A stretch of DNA of 64,000 nucleotides. Origin: Anaspis maculata. Lineage: Eukaryota > Arthropoda > Insecta > Coleoptera > Scraptiidae. A program made the translations under genes and the position numbers. The stretch spans positions 39,663,979 through 39,727,978 of the forward strand of contig OX421963.1 in assembly GCA_949128115.1 (NCBI GenBank), in the 5' to 3' direction. Of this stretch, positions 21,814 to 32,990 are shown piece after piece (positions within the stretch are counted from its first letter, which is position 1; every line of letters starts with the position of its first letter). The notes under the pieces are model-generated. The model saw nothing but the letters and a program-made list of their open reading frames with translations. It made no database searches and had not been told where the DNA came from.

Positions 21814-23359
21814 TGTGATAAAGCGTCTAGGTAGCGCGAGATAAATAAGTAGCAAGCGCACTCGTCCCGCGGTAAATACAAGGTCCCAACGGTGACCGAG
21901 AGAGGGCGCCGTGCGGCCAAGCCACCGCACCGCGTCCAACAACCCAACGTAAGTAAAGTTGTGGCGGACGGCCACTTGATCCAATTCCACTGGATCGCAT
22001 GTACGCATGTCTTTGTAAAGACGTTGTACAGAGAATGCATCAGTCATAAAAAGACACGCAGTTTGTGCCAGTCGCAATCGGCAAGGCGAACATCTAGGGA
22101 GGGTACATGAACGGTGCTTGATGAATTAACTGGCCGCGGCCGACCAATTCGTACACCAAGTGCCAATCTAGTTTGTTTGAACCAAGCCGACGACGGCCAA
22201 CTGACGCGGTGATGCCGGGATCGCACTTCTCGCCACTTTGCATTGAGATGCAATAGTGTCCTGCGGGTCACCTTTGTGGGGGATTAGCGGTGTCGAAGCC
22301 GTGGATGACAACCTGACCGTTGTCCTGAGCCTCTGATACCGCGACATCAACCGAAAGGGGGCGACTGTGTGGATGCCCCTCCGCGTTAATACCGCGTCCT
22401 GCGGGTCGTCTTCGTGGCGCTCTCTCTGGTGTCCTGTCTACGGATAACACGGTTGTCTGGGACGTGGGTACCGGACGAGTACCTGAAGGAGACCGCTGTG
22501 TGGATCGCTCTCTTGTAGGCTATACTCCACCTTACACTGTTGCGGGGTGGAGACGGAAGCGCACTTCTCGCCACTTTGCATTGAGATGCAATAGTGTCCT
22601 GCGGGTCACCTTTGTGGGGGATTAGCGGTGTCGAAGCCGTGGATAACAACCTGACCGTTGTCCTGAGCTTCTGATACTGCGACATCAACCGAAAGGGAGC
22701 GACTGTGTGGATGCCCCTCCGTGTTAATACCGCGTCCTGCGGGTCGTCTTCGTGGTGCTCTCTCTGGTGTCCTGTCTACGGATAACACGGTTGTCTGGGA
22801 CGTGGGTACCGGACGAGTGACCTGAAGGGGGCTGCTGTGTGGATTGCTCTTGTAGGCTTACTCCACCTTACACTGTTGCGGGGTGGAGCGGATACGAAGA
22901 GTACCCTAGACTGTTGCGGGGTCGGAACCCATCGGTGCTTCACACCAAACGAGTAGCGCATTGCACTGAAGTTGGATAATTGACGGTAGTCGTGTTGTTG
23001 TAGTAGATTCCCACAGGGTGGATAGGTGCGGTCACATTTCTCTCTAAGTAATGTTGTAAACTGTAAATATAATTGTTGTCTTTTTGATACTTGTTTGAGA
23101 TATTGTTGTGTGTTCAATATACTAAAGTAAAACCCGAATCTTGTTTAAATTCCTTGCGGTAAAGTGAGGTGGCGCCCGAGCAAACCCCCTAGAGAGAAAC
23201 GCATCGATTCATGTGGGAAGAGTAAGAACCCGCGAATTTAGTCGAGTTAAAAGAAGAGAGAAGAAACCCCAGTCAACATCCCCCCCCGTTACAAACTGGC
23301 GCCCGAGCAGGGACCAGTTAAAAGAGAGCCGAACTCCATTCATTTTTCCCCCCGTTACA
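21814..23359 (+). repeat. 3' LTR
   Basis: It matches 17001-18547 at a constant offset of 4813 (4814 after a one-C difference near 18467), including the tandem duplication. The terminal 35-45 bases after CAGTTAAAAGAG differ from the 5' LTR by several substitutions and indels, although both finish in a C-run and GTTACA. Confidence 0.9.
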
Positions 23360-23363
23360 CTAT
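23360..23363. other. Right target-site duplication CTAT
   Basis: Matches 16997-17000 and confirms that the outer GTTACA, not the inner one at 23288-23293, is the integrated LTR end. Confidence 0.75.
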
Positions 23364-24120
23364 GTGTCTATTTATTTTTGGTCGGAAATTGGATATTTAT
23401 GCTGAGTTTTGTGAGAGTTTTCGACTTGAAAATGAATAAACGCGGGCTTATCGAGACCGCACTCAAAGGATGAAGTTCAAAATGAGACTCCAATTGAGGG
23501 AAATATCTCAATTCTTCAATCTCGTTTTCAAATTCGAACATCCCACCCGAAAAAACGTCTTAAACAAAAATTTCCATCTGTCCCTTGCTACTCGTCGGGG
23601 AAGTTTTGGGGTGACACAACCGATTTTTTTTTAATTTCGCGGGTCTGTCGGCTTGCCGTCCATTGTGGACCATTTGCACCGGACAATCATTATTTGATCT
23701 CTTCTCTTCAATTTGAGTCATGTCTGATGAGCTTGGTCGGTTCATGATCAAGACCATGGGCATGATTCCAGCTCAGCGATGCCGATGCCACTTCAAGAGC
23801 CTGAGGATCTGAAAATTGAAGACGCGGACAGGCGAAAGTTGGGGTACTTCCGTATAAGTATTGTTGTTCTATTAGGTAAAAGCCGTCATTGTGTAGAAAT
23901 CAAGCTTTGGGCGAATTATTTCTAGGTCAAATACTAACTTGACTGGGCTATTATAGGAGGTCTATTTACTGTGGCATGCACGGCTGGAACTGCTGGAAGC
24001 TCCGTCGCGGTGGTCAACACACCGCGTCCAATTATTTTCTTAGAACCAGGACCGCCGGACCTCTGCCTAGTCGAAGATATGTCTCGTGTATGGTTTTTAT
24101 ATTTTTTGCCGCATAATTGA
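23364..24120. other. Unassigned DNA
   Basis: No gene, RNA or repeat could be supported here. Confidence 0.4.
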
Positions 24121-24124
24121 CTAT

Positions 24125-24423
24125 TATGGTGCGATTCTCTAAAAAATTACATTCCATAAAGGCTCTGTTACGTTGTTATTACCCAGGCAACAGCCAATGG
24201 CCGACACGAATTTTTAAATAAGAGAGCGTTAATGGAATGTTATTTTTTACAGAATAGCACTATTAGTTGGCCAACTGGACTATTATGGTGCTATTCTGTA
24301 AAAAATAACATTCCATAAACCCTCTGTTATGTAAAAATTCGGGTCGGCCATTGGCTGTTGCCTAGGAAATAACAACGTAACAGAGCCTTTATGGAATGTA
24401 ATTTTTTAGAGAATCGCACCATA
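24125..24423. mobile_element. 300-bp palindromic MITE
   Basis: Ends are TATGGTGCGATTCTC and GAGAATCGCACCATA. The arms pair over about 140 bp each (GGCTCTGTTACG, CAACAGCCAATGGCC), with a short spacer near 24265-24285. The two halves also repeat the terminal motif internally (TATGGTGCTATTCTGT), as if two elements had joined head to head. No coding capacity. Confidence 0.85.
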
Positions 24424-24604
24424 AGTTTCAAATATCATTCTTTTCTGTTTCATTGAGTAGATATGTGAATACAGAGTGTCCCAGGACTCCCCCTTGAAGG
24501 TGCGGTTAACGAGTTATCCAGGAGTCCTGTGTAAAAAACTTTACCCACAAACAACAAGCAATAATTGATACATCAACTGTCATCTACCGGGTATATGTAT
24601 GTAT

Positions 24605-25415
24605 AGTAGGTTCACTTGTACCGTGATTCTAGTAGGCTGGGCAAATTTCACAGTTTGGCATTGTAGACTTCACGTCCAACTGCCTAGTGTGCGCCTGAGC
24701 GTCTGGCTTCGAAAGATAGGTTATGTTGGTGTGATGGTGTGTTGACTGTTGCTGTCAAAAATGGAAAATTTACCGAAATCAACTTTGCAAATTGCAAATA
24801 TGGAGTGGATGTTGTTCACCTTTCACAAGCTCCGCAAATTTCTTGTTCCAGTACGATGTCCTGAGCAGTGAAATCAAGTATTAACGCCGATGAATCCCAT
24901 CCCCACAAAAATTAGGAGGGTTCAGCTTCCCATCGTTTCCAGCCTTCCAGAGTGTGGGTACTTCTTTTAAAAACCAGGAATAGTTCACAATGCTTCCATA
25001 TTATGTGGTTTTTGAAAATAGATCCACGTCTTCTCCGCAAAGCTGAACGTTATGGGGTACATGCCCAGCACCCATCCGGCCATTTTTTCTCCCAGAAGCG
25101 AGTTCTTGATGGCACTCTCGAGGACTTTAAAATGGGCACTGGACGTTATTGTTCAAGACACAAGCTGAGGCGCAAACACAGTTTTCACAGTGATGGGCAT
25201 AATTTCACCACAATTTTCGTGAAACTCGTGATTTTCAGTCTATTTGACACTCGATCTGACAAACGGTAAAGTTGTTGATCTTGTCGTCAAGCTTAAACTT
25301 TCAAATATCAATGCAACCAACTGCCAAGTTCTAGGGAGTTTTCAAATATCAGATTTGAAAACTTAGAAACAAAATCTCACAGCCAACTAGAACCACGGTA
25401 CAAGTGAACCTACTA
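24605..25415. mobile_element. 0.8-kb TIR DNA transposon, TATA-flanked
   Basis: The left end GTAGGTTCACTTGTACCGTG and right end CACGGTACAAGTGAACCTAC form an inverted repeat of at least 20 bp (about 35 with mismatches). TATA lies outside each end, as in TA-target families. The interior has a 105-codon frame (24952-25269, plus) without recognisable domains, so this is probably a non-autonomous copy. Confidence 0.8.
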
Positions 25416-25682
25416 TATAACGGTTCACTTCCCGTGTATAGTACGCGACGAAAGGAAAGTGACAGTTGCGCCCAGTTTTCTTCGATTGCTGTCGATGAAA
25501 CTTGGGCGTGACACCGCCGTGGAATCAAATGTGTGAAATAGCAGCGTTTTCATCATAGTTTTCTGCCATCCTTGCAAGTATGTATAGTCCTTTTCATCAC
25601 AGATCTCGTTCCAGGTTTTCAACGACAAGTATAATTTCAATGGTCGTGTGACAGAGACTTTAGTGAAAAATTATGGATTTTA

Positions 25683-26950
25683 TACAGGTTTTTTTTAGAT
25701 TTAAATCGCGTCCTTTCAGGAAGTGATATAAAACGTCAAAAGGAGTAGTTTTTAAGGAAAAAATATATGTCAGAAACGAATAATAACGGAGATATAGGCG
25801 TTCGAAGTTGAACCTTGAAAATCGATTTTTCGTCATAGGTTTGGAACTTCCCAACCGATTTTGTTCCAATTTGAATTGAAGCTTATACTGAGATAAGTCT
25901 GTATCAAACAATAATAACGCATTCCATCAAAAATTTTCAGGGGTGTGGATAATTGGGGGTGCCCCCACTTTATTACCCCTATTTCTTAACCCTCGGGTAA
26001 TTTGGTGAGTTGATCATATTTTTGAATTTTGCGTTCAATTCTGAAGAAAAAGTTACCCTTGCGAAATTTTGATTTAAGGCTTCGTTATTAAGATATTTGA
26101 GGTTGAAACTTCGGAAAACATCTCGAAAACACCACTTTCAAAGCCCTACAAATTAAAATCCAAGATAACTAATGATTCCTTCATTGGGATAGGTTTTATA
26201 GGTGTACCAAGTTGCTAAACCATGACTTTTTGTAAGAAACGAGAAGTTTTCAGGAAAAATATTTTTTTGGTTCTTGAAGTGGATATTTTGATGTGTTTTC
26301 CGGAGCTTCAAACAAAAAATCTTGAAAACGAAGCCTCTATTATTATTATTATTACTATCTATTATTTTTGTTATTATTATGCTGTGTATGTATGATTATT
26401 TATTTATTTTTTGTAGGAAGGTACAGGGCCGTTGTGAAAGATCAGCCTCTTGGGCCACCAGGAAAGCTGAACGACGGCCCTGGGGTTTTGCCTAAGTTTC
26501 TTGATAAATTACTCACATTGTAAATATTTTTTCTGGCGAAATAAAAAAATACTATACTATACTATACTAATCAGAATTTTGCGAGGGTAACTTTTTCTTT
26601 GAAATTGAACTTTAAATTCAAAAATGTGAACAATCTATAAAATTACCTCAAGAGGTAAAATATGGGGGTAAAACAGCAAAGGCATCCCCCATTATCCACG
26701 CCCCTGAATAATTTTAATGGACTGCGTTATTATCGTTAGATACCGACTTATTTTAGTAAGCTTGGGTTTAAATTTGAACAAAATTGGTTGAGAAGATTCC
26801 AAATTATGACGAAAAATCGATGACTTTGACGCCTATATCTCCGTTATTAATCATTTCTGACATAAGTATATTTTTTCGAGATAGTCTACTTCTTTTGACG
26901 TTCCTCATCACTTCCTGGAAGGACACGATTTAAATCTGAAACACCCTGTA
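25683..26950. mobile_element. Foldback element with TACAGG ends and a retroelement fragment at its centre
   Basis: The left arm (about 25683-26110) is repeated inverted at about 26570-26950. Shared blocks include AGATTTAAATCG, CGGAGATATAGGCGT and AATCGATTTTTCGTCATA. Ends TACAGG...CCCTGTA with TA neighbours resemble mariner-type MITEs. The centre (26340-26572) is a different sequence with TTATTATT and CTATACTATACTATACTA tracts, described separately. Confidence 0.75.
26340..26572 (+). mobile_element. Probable non-LTR retrotransposon 3' fragment
   Basis: A segment with ACAGGGCCGTTGTGAAAGATC and GACGGCCCTGGGGTTTTGCC ends in AATAAAAAAATACTATACTATACTATACTA. A 3' tail of short tandem repeats after AATAAA is typical of 5'-truncated LINE copies. 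It lies between the two arms of the 25683-26950 element. The clade is unknown. Confidence 0.4.
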
Positions 26951-27049
26951 TTATGCAGGACTTTCGAGTCCCGGTGAAATGTTGGAGAATCTCTAAATGT
27001 GTTTTATTTTTTATCCAGCAAGATATGAGGGTTTAAATTTGGTAATTTG

Positions 27050-27423
27050 CCCTTTTTATTTCCGTTATTTGAAGAGATTTTACTGAAATGTTTAAAACAG
27101 ACTGATGAGCTGAATTGTTTAATAATTGAAGGTGTACTGAATATTTATTTACTATGCCGGGTGAGTTGCAAATCCTTTATATCAATTTAATATACAAGCG
27201 CCTGCAATCAGTTTCAACAAAGGATTCATAACTGATGCAGAGCACAAGAAAACACAATTCGTTTTCATAGACTTTTTCTTTACGGTTTTCTATGTGAACT
27301 GAATTTTTGTAGCTCATGGCTCATCTCCTACACATGATAAAAACTCGGTACACATTCAACTTCTAAAAAAAAATCAAGCAATGTTTCAAACATTCTGCTA
27401 AAATCTAACGGAAATAAAAAGGG
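27050..27423. repeat. 18-bp inverted pair spanning 374 bp
   Basis: CCCTTTTTATTTCCGTTA at 27050-27067 and TAACGGAAATAAAAAGGG at 27406-27423 are perfect inverted copies. The sequence between them has no open frame; it may be a small MITE. Confidence 0.5.
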
Positions 27424-28170
27424 TTGTTGCAAAATAAAAGACAGGACTTTTTTTTAATCTTTGCAGGACTCTTCTACCTTCTTATATAAGGATGACGTAC
27501 CTTCAAGGTGGAGCGCGAGTGTTGTGACACCCTGTATATTGTTTCAAACTTTCTTTCGATGCAGTTATTACTGATATGCAGTATAATATGCAAATAGGAG
27601 AGTAGGTATCTACGCTATACCTATGAATGCCCACGTCCACGATGGTTATGGCACGTGTTTGTTAATGCACCCTCATACCCTCAAACCAACTACACATTGT
27701 GTATAATGTAGGTTCATGTTTCCAATCAATTCCAAAGAAATATGCTCTGCCCGAGGCTCTACCTTTCATGGTTACGATATGATATGATATGAATAAGACT
27801 ATCAGGTATGGTCTGCCCTGCCTCTCTCCCAGAAAATAAAGTTGTTTTGTTTTAAAGAACTCCTCAAAAGTTCCAAAACAGCTTAATTTTCATTTTTATC
27901 AAAGTTAAAAATACCTTTTCATCTTTATTAACTTCTTATATACAAATAAAATTTCCACGCAATCCGACCAGACCAACTTCAGCCAAGCTTGAAATAAAAA
28001 GAAATGAAAGGAAAGGAAATACTTTGAAATAAGGATGCATTTTTTTCAGACATTTGAGATGCGAAGAAAGAAATTTTAATTAGGTAGGTACGTACGTAAT
28101 ATGAATAAGGATTATTAAGGCTATTCATGTCGTGGCCCCTATACAGGTGATTCCTGTATATTTGCTAGTA
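27424..28170. other. Unassigned DNA
   Basis: Nothing supported. GACACCCTGTATATT at about 27528-27542 resembles a mariner-type end, but no partner was found. Confidence 0.4.
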
Positions 28171-28171
28171 T

Positions 28172-28717
28172 AGTAAAGGGTTTTCCAATAAGTATGACCA
28201 AACTTTCAAATCGAATAAATCGAGAAGAAAAGTACAAGTGATGATCCGGTAATTTTTATTTCATTTTGTAGATGAAACGATACCATTAATTGAAAAAATG
28301 TCATTCAAATGTCCTCCTCTTCTCTGCCTGGTTAAGTGCAGTCTGGAAACCCAATTTCAATAACTTTTCCACACATATCACGTGGAATTTTCTCAATAGT
28401 GCGTTGACTTCTACGTTTCAGCTCAGGGATTGTTTGTGGATTATTTGCGTAGACCAGAAATTTCATATAGCCCGATAGAAAGTAGTCCGAGGAGGTAAGA
28501 TCGCATGATTTTGGTGGCCAGTTTGTGCTGGAATTTTTCAAAATATTCTGAAGTGATGAATCGTGAAGATTTCACAGCGCTGTTGAACTGTATGTCTCAC
28601 CATGTTGATTTGGCAAGATCGACAGAACACAACTGTCAAATGTTGACAAATATATTCGAAGCCTCCTTACCATAGTTAATTTTGAAAGTTCGGACATACT
28701 TATTGGAAAACCCTGTA
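28172..28717 (-). mobile_element. Deleted mariner-like element
   Basis: Ends AGGGTTTTCCAATAAGTATG and its complement (CATACTTATTGGAAAACCCT) form an inverted repeat of about 28 bp with two mismatches, with TA at each side. The interior encodes part of a mariner-type transposase on the minus strand. About 0.55 kb is far below a full mariner (about 1.3 kb), so this is an internal-deletion derivative. Confidence 0.8.
28332..28541 (-). pseudogene. Mariner transposase C-terminal fragment
   Basis: A 69-residue frame contains NWPPKSCDLTSSDYF, the counterpart of the mariner motif around the third catalytic Asp (P-x-S-x-DL-x-x-x-DYF), followed by FLVYANNPQTIPELKRR, typical of the C-terminal region. 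The helix-turn-helix and the first two catalytic acids are missing. It lies in the middle of the deleted mariner element, so it is a relic and not functional. Confidence 0.75.
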
Positions 28718-28727
28718 TAGACGGGGA

Positions 28728-29648
28728 GCTAGCGACGGATTTTTCACAGCATTTCAACAAAGCTACAATGTTGATTTAAACATCTCCCTACACCTCCTGA
28801 TGACCAGAACGAACCTTTCCCGGCTGGTAGCCGGGGCCTTTGGACGTTATAGCTCTTCAAAGAGAGAAATAAATAGTATGTGTCCTTTATAACCCTAGTT
28901 TATAACGGACTATTTTGAGACGTCAAACGATTGCCCTGATAGCTCGATTAAACAAGTGCGAGCGAAATGCTCGCAGCAGCTAGAATGGGCGCGAGGTCCA
29001 ACGAGCCATGTCCAAAACGGGCTCAGGCTCGAGACCCACCAAGTCCCATTTTTTTTCGAAAGAAAATCGTCTCTTTTAATTTTTAAAGCAAGCTAAATTC
29101 AAAATACTGTTTCCTCACTGGATTCTTGACTTTTTTCTTGACTTGATTTGACTTTTGACTTGATAATTCAGTATAGCGTTCGCTTGTAGTCCGTGTGAAA
29201 AGTAACAAGAAAAATTCGAAAAGGCGTTACTGAATTATGGGAAAAAAGTCAAGAATCCAGTAATATAAGGAATCAGTATTTTGAATTTAAATTGCTTAAA
29301 AAATTAAAAAGGAACGATTTTCTTCACAAGAAAGATCGAACTTGGTGGGTCTCGAACCCGGGCCCGTTTGGAACATGGCTTGCTGAACCTTGCGCCCATT
29401 CTAGCTGCTGCGGACATTCCGCTCGCTCTTATTTGATCGAGCTATCAGGGTAATCGTTTGACGTCTCAAAATAGCCCAATATAAAGGACACGTACAATTT
29501 GTTCTTTTTTTCCTTTGAAGAGCTATAACGGCCAAAGGCCCCGGCTACCAGCCGGGGAAGGCTCGTTCTGGTCATCAGAAGATGTAGGGGGATGTTAAAA
29601 TTGACATTGTAGCTTTGTTGAAATTATATGAAAAATCCGTCGCTAGCT
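28728..29648. mobile_element. Large foldback element with tRNA-like modules
   Basis: Both ends carry AGCTAGCGACGGATTTTTCA in inverse orientation. The arms pair along about 420 bp (GGCTGGTAGCCGGGGCCTTTGG, GAGACGTCAAACGATT), closing near 29170-29230. Each arm contains GCTCGAGACCCACC or GGTTCGAGACCCACC, a pol III B-box-like word. Upstream of it lies TAGCTCGATCAAATAAGAGC, which is A-box/D-arm-like. Divergence between arms is moderate, so the palindrome is not new. Confidence 0.75.
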
Positions 29649-29649
29649 G

Positions 29650-30273
29650 CTACCTCCTAGACTATTAGATATATGATTTGCTGTGACTAGTAGTTTTTAC
29701 TTTTAGCATTACTCATTGTTTGAATACCAAATTTCATTTAGATATTTTGAAAAATCAATGATCTAAGTATTTCTCAAACATCACTTCATCGAAGAATTTC
29801 AGAGACAAGATATTTCAAAAGCGGATCAGAATATTGAAAAGCTGTTTGTTGTCCTTTCTTAAAAATGAAGTTATGAATGGATGGGCTGATTCACATGGTT
29901 TCACTTATTCTGATTCATGGAGTAAGAATTTTCAATTTTAATCTCTATTACTTACCCCGTATGCATCATGGCATCTGGCGAATCCATTCACCATTGTCCA
30001 GCAAGCCCTAGAGATTGAGTATGCCAAGTTTCATTCTTTTATCACCAAGTGCAAGATATAGACATTGTAATATCTTCCATGATATATAGACATCTTCCAT
30101 GATACTTGATACTTGCTGAGTTAGCCCAGGCAAAACAGGTTTTAACCCGGAATAAATACGGGAAAATCTGAAAATGTGAGGATCCCTTCAGAATTTGATG
30201 GGGAACACCATATACTAAGTATGAGGATTCCAAATTTTTCTCAATATTGCATTTCCACGGGTTTCTGGATAGA
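29650..30273. other. Unassigned DNA
   Basis: No feature supported. GTATGAATTATCTTCCATGATATATAGAC-type short repeats near 30080-30110 are minor. Confidence 0.4.
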
Positions 30274-31685
30274 GTAGGATGGGGGAAAAGTACGCGGCGG
30301 GTAAAAGTACGCATCGGCCATATTTGAATCTGTGATAAACCTAGAGCAAAATCTGTAATTAGAATTGAATGTCAACCACATCAGACTGAAGTGTGCAAAA
30401 GATACCGGCGATCGCACTGCAGATCTGGCAGTAGTGAGCTTAGTTATTTAAAATGAGCTATTGAAGTAATTTTCACTCAACATAGTTTGGCTTATAAATC
30501 CTTGTAAGCTGCCAGTAATAGGGTAGTGATCACCATCGAAAAATATAAAAAAAAATCATACTAATCGAATGTAGAGCCTTAATAACAAGACTACGTTTCG
30601 TGAAAATTCGAGAAAAAAAGTTTTAAGTGTCTCAAAATCTGCCTTGAAAGTGGCTCCTTTTGCGAACGATTTCAAATCTACCGAGCTGTAAGGCGGGCTG
30701 TGACGTTTCAATCTTTTGACAGTAGTGGGAATGACCCCACCTCCGTTGCCTGTGTGTCAGTGTTGACGTTGACGTTTGCCAGCATAACATAACCATTGAA
30801 GTCTGATGTAGTTTTGGAATATTCATAAATCATGAAAGATTGAACCATGGGTAAATTTTGGGAAGTCGCCTGTTCATAATCGGGCTCCATATTTTCAAGC
30901 AAAACAACTAAACAACACGAATCACCGCACAGATACACAAAGCGTCAACAATATAACAATCAGCTGTTATGAGCGTTGACGGGTTGACGCTAGTGCTTTT
31001 TGTAGTAAGTTCTGTAGTGTTGTCAAGCCTGCTTCTCCGCCTATGAAAGATTGTGACGTCATCGCGCCAAATTTGAAATGATCGAGAACTTTCATAATTT
31101 TTTTACCAAAGAAGTTTACCAAGAAAACTTACGAAGAAAAATCTGTCAACTATATAGCGTCACTTATCAAGAAGTGAACTTTAAAAAAAAATTAAAAAAA
31201 AAATCGGTCACTACCCTAACAATATCTGAGATTTATAGTTAAGATAGACTTGATCAGCTGTTTTCTGTTAGTGTGGAAGAATCTATGGCGCCAAATTTGA
31301 TTTCTCAATTGGGGCAAAAGTTCGCATTGTGAATTGGGGCAAGAGTACGCTATTGCTAAGTGCATTAAAATCAAAGCAGACCATTTTATTGGTCTCAAAT
31401 GCCCATCAAAAGACAGTCAGGTCACATACGTTATGATCAAACTCAATATTGAAACAATATCCAAGAAAATATCAATATTTTCATTGTTTGTGATATTTTC
31501 CACAACTTACTTTTTGAGATTTTTTTCATATCCCAATTGTTGGTTTATTGTTCGAATTCATCAATCTAGAGATGTTTTTCAATAAATGAGATCATATAAA
31601 ATTAGAAAAGAATTATTGTGGGTCTTTATTAGACAAAAGAATTACCTGCGGATACTTTTACCCTACCGGTGGGGCAAAAGTACAA
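30274..31685. mobile_element. Left end of an iteron-bearing DNA transposon
   Basis: The motif GGGGCAAAAGTACGC or close variants occurs at 30282-30295, 30298-30312, 31311-31325, 31336-31350 and 31671-31685. The outermost copy sits in TAGAGTAGGATGGGGG. An inverted match, GCGTACTTCTGCCCCATC followed by TTACTCTA, lies at 40423-40446, which could be the other end about 10 kb away. Repeated end motifs of this kind usually bind a transposase. I found no transposase and assign no family. Confidence 0.45.
30708..30890 (-). CDS. Possible first exon, 60 codons, unknown
   Basis: From an ATG at 30890 the minus strand reads MEPDYEQATSQNLPMVQSF and stays open for 60 codons. Composition is acidic and polar and fits an N-terminal exon. 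Upstream DNA resembles a short leader. No domain is recognised, and neighbouring iterons suggest transposon context. It could equally be chance. Confidence 0.25.
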   Translation of the reverse strand: MEPDYEQATSQNLPMVQSFMIYEYSKTTSDFNGYVMLANVNVNTDTQATEVGSFPLLSKD

Positions 31686-31709
31686 TTCTGCAGAAGTCCA
31701 CTTTTTCAT

Positions 31710-31746
<37 letters not shown>
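31710..31746. repeat. Poly(A) run of about 36 bases
   Basis: A long homopolymer following CATC. An open frame begins shortly after, at 31755. The run may be a retroposition tail or a simple expansion. Confidence 0.85.
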
Positions 31747-31748
<2 letters not shown>

Positions 31749-31754
31749 ATTAAA

Positions 31755-32073
31755 ATGTCAAGCAGTGACACTGAATCTGAAGCTGGGTATTTTTTAAGAA
31801 AATACCCGACAAATACAAGTTCAAATAAGACCAGGAATGCGAGGACCGATATCCTCGCAAGACATTAGAGATGCAGGTTGTTCAAAGTGGGACAGCATTC
31901 ATCAAGATCATCAAAGAAATTCAGCAAAATGCAATCCAGATGACAGCTTATGTCATTTGCCTTCTTCGAATATGGAAAATGCGAGGGAATTTCATTCACA
32001 TGAAGTAGAAGAACTGGACACGCATAAATCCAAATGGTCTCTTCACGATTATGAAGCGTCAGACAATGATCCA
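31755..32073 (+). pseudogene. Broken coding remnant of unknown family
   Basis: An ATG at 31755 opens a short frame (MSSSDTESEAGYFLRKYP) that closes after 37 codons. A second frame from 31837 continues with an acidic, histidine-rich sequence (NAREFHSHEVEELDTHKSKW). The 101 bases 31970-32070 recur almost exactly in inverse orientation at 37701-37801, where they continue into different DNA. The pattern fits a frameshifted gene fragment duplicated during rearrangement. No function assigned. Confidence 0.4.
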
Positions 32074-32423
32074 TGGCAGGGGAAAATATAGGAATATATT
32101 ATTCGTTAAATCCCCCTCCCCCACATATGAGCGCCAGGGGGCGAGAAACGGTCATGCGGAGTGGGGCATTAGTACGCTTCAGCATTTTTTCAGGGACGGC
32201 GTATACCTGACCATCGATTGGGATATTGATGGGTTGATCTCTGCTTAGTTCACTAGCCCTCCTTCTTCTTATTTGAACGGATACATCTTTATGTTTACAA
32301 GAACATGGCAATAATATAACTACTGTTTCACTAAAATAAAAAAAGCTATACCTAGGTCGAGGGAACATAACGTCACCTTGGAACTCGCTATGGCAACGTT
32401 GCAAATATGCCTGACGTGGCAAC

Positions 32424-32629
32424 ATGCGCATTTCCGCGCTTCTTAGTCGCTTTTGTTTTGCGGCAGGAGCTACTCCGGGTAGATCACTAGATAAAGGAAG
32501 TAGGTACATACACATACGCCAATCACGGCCCAGCTGGATCCACTTCCTTTGTCCAGTGATCCACCCTGAGCAGCTCCTGCCGGCAAAACGAAAGCGCCTC
32601 TTGCCAGCTTCTTGTTCGCGCTTGCGCAT
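32424..32629. repeat. Long imperfect hairpin
   Basis: The arm 32424-32502 (GCTTTTGTTTTGCGGCAGGAGC) pairs with 32544-32629 (GCTCCTGCCGGCAAAACG) with about 15 percent mismatch and a 41-base loop. Open frames across it on both strands are reflections of the same palindrome. Confidence 0.8.
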
Positions 32630-32990
32630 GATGGGGTGCCAAGGTACCGCTGTAGAGATTCGCTTGCTTTTGACATTACCTACTCAGTCAAATATTGAGT
32701 TCAGCTCATTATTCTTTCGATAAAGCGACAATAATAATTATTCGATGAATTATCTATTTGTATATTTATTACAACTTTACGACTAAAGAAAATTGTATAA
32801 CAAGCAGGTACTAGTGAAAATAACATTATACCATGTACCGATCTTTAGGACGCCATTTTTGTTCCCGCGACATGTAGGTAGCTAAAACGAGGCAACGCAG
32901 ATGCAGCTACACAAACCCACAACGCAATCTTTACCCTCTATACGGCACTTGCAATTGTCGACACAGGCCACTTTGCATCCACAATAATTG

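Larger units (their letters stand above)
17001..23359 (+). mobile_element. Non-autonomous Gypsy-like LTR retrotransposon (Gag-PR only)
   Basis: LTRs of about 1.55 kb (17001-18547 and 21814-23359) begin TGTGATAAAG and end CCGTTACA, with CTAT on both sides. The internal 3.27 kb holds a lysine-tRNA-type primer-binding site (degenerate), one Gag-protease gene and a polypurine tract. There is no reverse transcriptase, RNase H or integrase: only 268 bp separate the Gag stop from the polypurine tract. The LTRs look identical over about 1.47 kb, which implies a recent insertion. Transposition would need RT and integrase from a related element. It resembles the large 'TR-GAG' class known mainly from plants. 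Confidence 0.9.

Noticed and set aside
31710..31746. Processed pseudogene tail
   Set aside because: No spliced-gene sequence precedes the A-run and no target duplication was found, so a simple A expansion is equally likely.
32099..32629. A 176-codon minus-strand frame
   Set aside because: It spans the imperfect hairpin at 32424-32629 and a TIR; its two halves mirror each other and no domain is present.
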